Source: Ctena decussata (taxonomy: Eukaryota; Mollusca; Bivalvia; Lucinida; Lucinidae). From it: a DNA stretch of 64,000 nt. This document shows positions 13,201 through 22,200 of this stretch, one piece after another; position 1 is the stretch's first letter; every line of letters begins with the position of its first letter. Location: NCBI GenBank assembly GCA_963989385.1, contig OZ022501.1:19616102-19680101 (forward strand). The letters are read 5' to 3'. The notes under the pieces were generated by a model. The model was not told the DNA's origin. It saw only the letters and a list, made by a program, of their open reading frames with translations, and did no database searches. The position numbers and the translations under genes are program-made.

Positions 13201-16200
13201 GCTGAAGAAGAGAACCATCTTAACTTCAGCTACCTCACTCATGGCAGCATTCCAACCTTCTAAGTTGTCTTTGTTCCGTGGAAAACCATCTATCAGGAAT
13301 GTCTGCTTTCCACTGGCTTCCATGGCCTGACAAAAATACATGTACAGTCAACTCTCAATATCTCAAAGTCGAAGTTCTTCCCAAACTATTGATATCTCAA
13401 AGTAAATTTTCTGGTACCAGAAAATTTTCTCCGAGATATCAGTTGTTTGAGATAACAGTAGTTGAATATACATAAAAGTATTAAGAAATGTGTCCTCACT
13501 ATATTCTTTGCTACATGTGTAAGATGATACTTTGAGATATCAGTGTTCGAGATATCGAGAGTTGACTGTAGTAGCTAAGAGTTACATTTAATGCCCCAGA
13601 AAATTAAATTATCCATTATATTTAAATGGAAGGATCAATGTGTGGTTTTACTGCCCATTCAACAGTATTTCAGTCATACTGAGCCAAAACAAGGGTGACA
13701 ATGAAATGCAATGTGCAATGGAATGCTTCTTACAGCTGAAAGAATTCCGACTCCAGCAGTATTCAAACCCAGTTCACTAGCTAAGCAATCTAATATTTCA
13801 ATATACAAATCAAAAATACCCCTTACTACATTCAACCTTTCTAGCAAGTAAGGAAGCCTGACAATGACTACCACCTTTCAAAGAGTAGAATGAATTTTTC
13901 CCACTTCTTATCTGAAGTACTGATCTAAGGAATTAACCCTATTGCACTCAGAACGGCCAAAACTACTCCATAGAGTTTTGGCCGTTCTGAGTGCAATAGG
14001 GTTAATTCCAGCACCAAGAACGAGCACAAACCTCATCGAATTATGCAAATTTGTAACATGTTTCACAAATATCTATGGTCATTATGGTAAAGCCATTTCA
14101 TTCAGGATGTACCGTATTGACCCTAAATATTCGGACAGACAGATCTGAGCAAACATTTTAGGCCCAGATCAAACTGCTCCTGAAGGAGCAGTTTGATCAA
14201 GGTCTACAACATTTGCCAGTCACTAAGCATCTTTTGGATGCATTAATGTGTGTAAAATATATTTTCTAAGAAATTTGGAACAATAATTGTCCGACTTTCA
14301 GGTGTCCGAAATTTTAGGGTCATTATGGCAGCCCACTAAGTTGAATGGGAATACTTTCAGGGGAAGCAAATCCACCATTTTCTTCTTTGCTTCCCTTCTT
14401 AAGCTTCTTTCACACAAGCAAAGTTGCTGTGACAAAGTGAGTTTGGTATAGAAAAATATGCTTGTGTGAGTGAAAATATATGTCACAGTTTCATTGCTAA
14501 ATTTATATTGTTAATTTTATTTGACAAAAAAAAAAAAATTGTCCATGTGAATGGAAAATTTGCCAAAGAATATGTAACAAAGAAACTAGCTATGTAAATG
14601 CACATCGAAAACTTTGAGCATGATCAAATTGTTTGATTTTGAACAAACATTTTTCTTTCACAAATAATTTGCTCCGTGTGAACGCAAAATGTTTGGCAAA
14701 CTTTCTTTGTTGCAGTTTTTGTGACAAAGAAACTTTGGTCATGTGAACAAAGCTTTAGTGGGAATCCTAGGAGCAAATTCTTGTCTTAAAGAGTTGATGT
14801 TGTTTTGGAAACACTATGTCTTTAAGAGTTGATGTTGTTTTGGAAACACTATGTTATCCTTGAAAGCAAACAGGAGGTCAAAAGAGTTGTTCCCCTGTGT
14901 AAAAATCGCTGAAAAACATGGAGGTGTATCCATGTATCTTAACGTCAAGTTAACTCTTCTATGAAATAGTTCGGACAAGTCAGTTCCCACATTAAAGCTG
15001 TCCCATTTGATATTTATTATTTTTTTCAGTGTTCTCCCCAGACCATTAAGGCATGTCGCTTACAACATGCCTTCCTTTTCAAATTATCTTTGCAACATGC
15101 CTTAATTTCCAATTAAAAATTCATAGAAATTCTATAATTTTCATTTTTTAGCCAGTAAAGTTCTTTCAAATGCATGAAGGATCATCAATAAGTTATTTAT
15201 CATGTAATTTTAGGCAAATTTAGTCAAAGCATTGCTATATCAAGGATGTTAAAAATTGATCAACAAGTCAAAATCTGATTTTTGTGTCAAAAGCGACATG
15301 CCTTCTGAAATTTCTGGGGAGAACACTGTTTTTTGTTTTTCAAAAATTTCTTCATGTGCATTTAACCCAAACAGAGTAGGCCCTGATTATATGCCACATT
15401 CTGCAGTGTCTGATCTAGATAAACTTTTTTCGCAAAGATCCTTTGAATTGGAAGTCAATGGGTTCACTGAAGATAAACAAGAATTTCACCAGAGCTCTAG
15501 ATAAGAGGGAGTATTTGGTGATAATTAAGGATAATTTTTGTTATTTCTGCATAAAAACATATCTTGTGATCCCGCATCTGAACCGTCTCGATGAGACGGT
15601 TCAGATGAGGGGTCTCAACATATTTTTTCAATGAGAAATAAGAAAAATTATCCCTCAATTATCATCAAATACCCCTCTTATCTAGAGGTCTGATTTCACA
15701 GAATGCGGTGTTTCGCCCGTCAGCGCACTGTCACAAAACAGAGCTAAACCAGAAAGCTTGACGCAAAGTTTACGTCACTGCTGACACCAGAAAAGTAGTA
15801 CCTAGACTCAAGTCAGGTAAATTTGGACAGCAGGTAAATTTGGAAAGTGACACTGTTTCCTTTATATGTCAACTGTTTGGAATTAAAACAAAAATAATAG
15901 GGCAAACAGTGAAAATCTTGATGAGATGGCTCATTATGAGCCATCTCATCTGGATTTTCACTGTTTGCAATTGTAGGTCTGAATTTATCTGCTGTCCGAA
16001 GTTACCGGACTCGACCCTACGTCTTGCTTCTGCTAGTTGTTGGTGAGACAAAAAGACATAAAAGAACAGGTATACCTTCCTGAGCAAAGAGCATGTTATC
16101 TGGACAGGAACAATGGTACCATTTTTGATATGCCTTTCAATTTCTTCACCATACTGTGATTTTGGATTCTGTCGTTCTTGTCGCAGCAAATCTCCAGCAC

Positions 16201-19200
16201 TTAAGTGGACAAATTTATACTTCTGCAAAGAACAAAGTGAAGGACATATGAGCCGCAACAACACAAAAGTCAATAAAGTGGCATGTGTGCCACACAGAGA
16301 CTCAGATCAGCCTAGGCAACCGCCCTGTCCAATCAGATGATTTGCTATATGCTTGAAGTGTAGCTAAGGATCTAACTAGCTCCATGCTGACAGCAAAGAC
16401 TCTAATCAGCTGAGTCTTTGCTGGGCACTCATGCCACTCAGGCTCATATGCACATTTGAGCCGTGACATGAGAAAACCAACAATGTGGTTGTGCGCCCAG
16501 CGTAGACTCAGATCAGCCTGGGCAAGCTAATCAGACTCTTCGTTAAGAGCTCAAAGGGTAGCTAAGGGTCTAAGCTACCTCCATGTGGACAGCGAAGCTG
16601 AGTCTGTGCTGGACGCACAACCACATTGTTGCTTTTGTCGTGTTGTGACTCATTTAAGGTACTGGAAAAATACTCAGTTTAATGTAAACAAGAGGGCCAT
16701 GATGGCCCTGGATCGCTCACCTGAGTATCCTGTGAACTTAACCTCAGAGACATCCATATGACTGACAGAGTTTCACAAAGATTAAATGGAAAATGAACCC
16801 TTTATTGTGTACCTAAGGTTTTTATAAGATTTAACCTAATGACCTAGATTTTGACCCTACATGACCCAGTTCCAAACCTGGTTTAGATTTCTTGGATATG
16901 AACATTCTGGCAAAGTTATCAAAACTGTGCCTTCTAGAGTGTACACAATGTTTTTCTAAGGTTTAACCTAGTGACCTACTTTTTGACCCAACATGACCAA
17001 GTTGCACCCTTGGTCCAGATTCGTTGGAGACAAACATTCTGACAAAGTCTCATGAAGATTAGAACAAAACTGTGTCCTCAAAAGTGTTCACACTGTTTTT
17101 CTAAGAACTGACCTAGTGACCTAGTTTTTGACCTGACATGGCCCAGTTTCAAATCTGGTATAAATTTCATGAAAGTAAACATTCTGACAATGTTTCACGT
17201 AGATAGGATCATAACTGTGCCCTCTAGAGTGTACATGAGGTTTTTCTAACATTTGACCTAGTGACCTAGTTTTTGACCCCACAAGACTCAGATTCAAATT
17301 TGACCTAGATTTTATATAAATAAACATTCTGACAAAGTTTCATGAAGATTGGATCATAACTGTGCCCTCTAGAGTGTGCACAAGGTTTTTCTAAGATTTG
17401 ACCCAGTGACCTAGTTTTTGACCCCACATGACCCAGTTTCAAAGATGGTCTAGATTTCATTAAGATAAACATTCTGACAAAGTTTCATGATGACTGGATC
17501 ATAACTGTGCCCTCTGTGTCATTCTAAGATTTATTTCTATTTTTAGCTCTGGCGGCCATTTTGTTCAGCGGAGCGGAACTGTTTGAGCAATTTTTGTTCA
17601 GAGCCATGAGTAAAACATTTCTGTGAAATTTTTTTGAAATCGAGCCATTGGCTTTAGAAACGATTATGTTTAAAGCGTTTTTCTATTTTTAGCTCTGGCG
17701 GCCATATTGTTCAGCGGAGCGGAATCGTTTGAGCAATTTTGGTAGAGGGTCTCCTAAGGAACATTTCTGTGAAATTATTTCAAAATCGGCCCAGCAGTTT
17801 TGGAGAAGTCGTTTAAAGGTTTTTCTATTTTTAGCTCTGGCGGCCATATTGTTCAGCGGAGCGGAATCGTTTGAGCAATTTTGGTAGAGGGTCTCCTAAA
17901 GAACATTTCTGTGAAATTATTTTAAAATCGGCCCAGCAGTTTTGGAGGAGAAGTCGTTTAAAGGTTTTTCTAATTTTAGCTCTGGCGGCCATATTGTTCA
18001 GCGGAGCGGAACTGTTTGAGCAATTTTGGTAGAGGGTCTCCTAAGGACAAAATCGGCCCAGCAGTTTTGGAGGAGAAGTTGTTTAAAGGTTTTTCTATAT
18101 TTAGCTCTGGCGGCCATATTGTTCAGCGGAGCGTAACCATTTGAGCAATTTTGGTAGAGGGTCTCCTAAGGAACATTTCTGTGAAATTATTTCAAAATCG
18201 GCCCAGCAGTTTTGGAGGAGAAGTCGTTTAAAGGTTTTTCTATTTTTAGCTCTGGCGGCCATATTGTTCAGCGGAGCGGAACCATTTGAGCAATTTTGGT
18301 AGAGAGTCCCCCAAGGAACATTTCTGTGAAATTATTTTGAAATCCGGCTAGCAGTTTTGGAGAAGAAGTCGTTTAAAGCAAAAGTTGACGCCGGACGCCG
18401 GACAAAGACCGATCACAATACCTCACCTTGAGCACTGAGTGTGAAACAAGCACCTCTTTTTCCATGATGTTGCACAAATGAGATAGTCTGACTTTTTTTC
18501 TCTCTTTTTTAATTCAAAATTTACAAATGACACTTATTTATTCATATTTTTTGCATTTGTTTTGCACCCAGTTAAGGTATTGGAATAAATTTTCATACCA
18601 AACTTCATGCCATCAAGTGGCCTTTCTTTACTCATTACCTTTTGATTTATGCAAATACGACCTCATTAGCTGTTGAAATTTGCTTTTTTCACATGAAAAG
18701 AATGCAAGGTATTTTTCCACATAAAAGGATAGATGACACAAAAAATGTCTATGAAAAATATATCTCAAATTATAAAGTTTTAATGAAATGTGTTTAAAGG
18801 TAATTTCATTAAATAAAATTAAGGTTTCACTGCACAAATATTTCACAAAATAGATTTGTAACTTTAGCCCCCAACTCAGATAACATCCTTGCTTTCAATG
18901 TAAAAGGGCAAGGGTCATAAAGACCACTTTCCAGCCCATCCTTAGTTTCTAATAAAACACAAAACACTGATTATCTGTTCTTCAGAATCTAATTACATGG
19001 AAAATGTAAGGACTGAGTTAATATCTTATTCTGTCTGGTAGAGAACTCTTTAAACACGTTAGGTTTTTTTCCCCCTGATGTCTCTTTCACATAATGTGAC
19101 ACCTTTTAAATCGAAACCTTATTCCCAATACATCATTTAAATGGAAAGACACTCTCTGTGGAAAATGTACCACTGACATGTTTGAACTGTTTTGTCCTGA

Positions 19201-22200
19201 GATATTCATTCAATGTATCAGGTTTTAATCCAGTTGGATTCTTTGAACAACTCATCAATGTATTATCGGAAACTGATAAAAGGTCAAATGTCTCATGATG
19301 TATGGACATGTCATTCAATTTGAGTTTAAAAGGAGTCAGATGAAACTAGGAAAAAGAGACTGTAGCACAGGACCGATCAAGGGCTGTGGCTCTGGCAAAA
19401 AAGGTCTGATCATAAATAAAATATGGTCAATGTAAAATGATGATAACAATATCCTGAAAGTTTGATGAAAATCTGTTGAAAGCTGAAGGAGGAGTTGCAG
19501 CCACAAAATCTGACCCGATTTAGAAAAGGCCATAACTCTGGCAGGTCAGATCATGACCCTAATAACACATGATCAAGGTCTAATGGTGATAACAATAACC
19601 TACAAGTTTGATGAAAATCAGCCAAAAACTGTAGAAGTTGTGGCCACAAGATTTGATCAGACTTACAAAGGGCCATAACTCTGGTAGAAAGTGTTTGATC
19701 ATGACCCCAATAAAATTTTAAAATATGATCAATGTCTTGTAACTGGGACATTGAGAATACCTCTTGTCTTGCATACAAAGGAAGGGTACAGTTACAGTAC
19801 CTTACCTCCAGTCTCTGTGACTAGAGATATCCTACTGTATCTCTAGCTTAAACGCTAGAAATATGGTACCATATGTGGTTCCGGAACGTTTACCCTGAAT
19901 CCATTTCCTCCCCCAGATGTTTCGCCCCTGGTTTAGCCTCTACTGGATGTTTGGTCACCTGGGTCCAGTTGTTCAAAACTAACGACGTAGTTAGTTAGAG
20001 AGACGTTAAAATTTCAAATGTTAATATCTCAAATACACCAATATTTTTTTGTTGAAAATATGTGAGAAGCTTTTGCACTCACCAATATTTTTTGTTGAAA
20101 AAATGTGTGAAGCTTTTGCATTGCAAAAGCTTCTCACATATTTTCAACAAAAAAATATCAGTGTATTTTGTTATAAAGTTGCAAAACACTTAACGAGTTG
20201 ACCCCATAACGAGCTCGTTAAGCTAATGATGCTTTGAACAACTGGGCCCTGGACGTTTTTGTTGTCAATAATTGTTAGAAAAGTAGTATTAGAGGGCCTC
20301 ATGGAAGATTAGCTATTGCTAAATGTGTTACCCTCTGAAAAAAAAAAAAGACTATTATTATTATTATTATTTTATTTCACATCCCTCTCTCCACAACCCC
20401 TTACATTGTCAAGGGCAGCCCATAATGTGGTATTTTATGCCTGTAGCATTCAGAATATACTGTTATTTGTGCGAATATTTTATTTTGGTTTAAACATATT
20501 TATTTCCAACTCTTTTTTTCAGTTCACATAATTATTGATATAATTAAAATAATGGAATTGGAATGAAAGCACATGTACTTATAAAGTTCCTCTCCCTACA
20601 CATTTCTAGCATGTATACATCATGGCGACAGTTTGTCAAAATAGTTGAACCAAATTATCAGGTAAATATATAAATGACATCATTTTTCAAAAAGCAGATA
20701 GAGTCAGTAAAACAAAAAAATAAATAACACAGAATTTCTGAACAAGAGCAGCATCAGTAAAGAGTAAAGACAGCTGTATGATTATCATACCAATCTATTC
20801 CTTCCTTTTTAGGCTACCAGAAGGAAGAGTGGAGTTATGCATATGATATCAGAGCTCTAGATAAGAGGGCGTATTTGGTGATAATTAGGGATAATTTTTG
20901 TTAATTCTGCATAAAAACGTATGTTGTGACCCCTCATCTGAACCGTCTCGACGAGACAGTTCAGATGAGGGGTCACAACATATGGTTTCGATGAGAAATA
21001 AGAAAAATTCTCCTTAATTATCATCAAATACGCCGTCTTATCTAGTGCTCTGTGATATATATGGTTAATATCACATTGGTTTATATGATCCATATACATT
21101 TATTGAGTTAATAATTTATAGCAGCTGTATAGCTTCAGTGTTATTTATGCTTAGGAAGAACATGGAAGCATTTTGGCAGCATAACTCTGTAATCACCTTG
21201 TCCCACAACAGACTAAGGACAGCCTTAGTTTCAGACTGGCATTGCGAGAAGGTGTGATTAGGACTTGTACCAATAAAACTCTGTGCCTGTGTTTGTGTGC
21301 TTTCACCCCTACAAATTTTAATCTGCCCACTTCAGTTACCAGCTCTGTTTTCTGATGTTTTTCTCACCTTGTTTGCTTTTTTTTTTTAACTCTTTTAATA
21401 ACCATCTTTTATATACAGTGCTCTAGATAAGAGGGAGTATTTGAAGATAATTCGCGATAATTTTTGTTATTTCTGGATAAAAACATATGTTGTGACCCCT
21501 CATCTGAACCGTCTCGATGAGACGGTTCATATGAGGGGTCACAACATATGGTTTCGATGAGAAATAAAGAAAATTATCCCTCAATTATCATCAAATACCC
21601 CTCTTATCTAGAGCTCTGATATAGTTTTATTTTTCTATCCCACCCCCCCCCCTCTCTCTCTAAGTTTTTCTCTTTATGCATAAAAGATAACAATTCATTC
21701 ACACACCCAGAAAAATGAAATACAGTGGAGTGACCCCTTGTACAACGACAGCATTTGTTCTCGAACATTTTGCTGTTAAACTGAATTCCTTGTTGTTAAG
21801 AATACACATAACACACATTTAGAACAATATAGCATTCTATGCATATCAAATTGATGTTATAAGGAATTTTGCTATTGTAATGAGTGCCATTTATATAAAC
21901 AAAGTTGATTACAGAAGTTAATACTTGCGTGAAAGAAGAGCATAAGCATGATGACAGATGTACAGGCAAACGTGTTGTGGGCCAGAGCGATTGTACTCCA
22001 CTGCCAGCGTAGACTCAGACCAACATATATAATCATCTCTGTTAATGACAGATCACTGAACCAAAGACGTGATGTTGTTTTCACTCATTTCTACAAACCA
22101 TGTTTACAGTACACAATTACCTAATTTCCTGGGTACTACCCGTTAGTGTCGGACACACTTGGTTAATCACCGTTTAAACTAAACCCTCTTTAATTAGTAT

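Noticed and set aside
13278..13475. Plus-strand ORF across CMPK1 exon 3
   Set aside because: Antisense shadow of the kinase exon running into a MITE.
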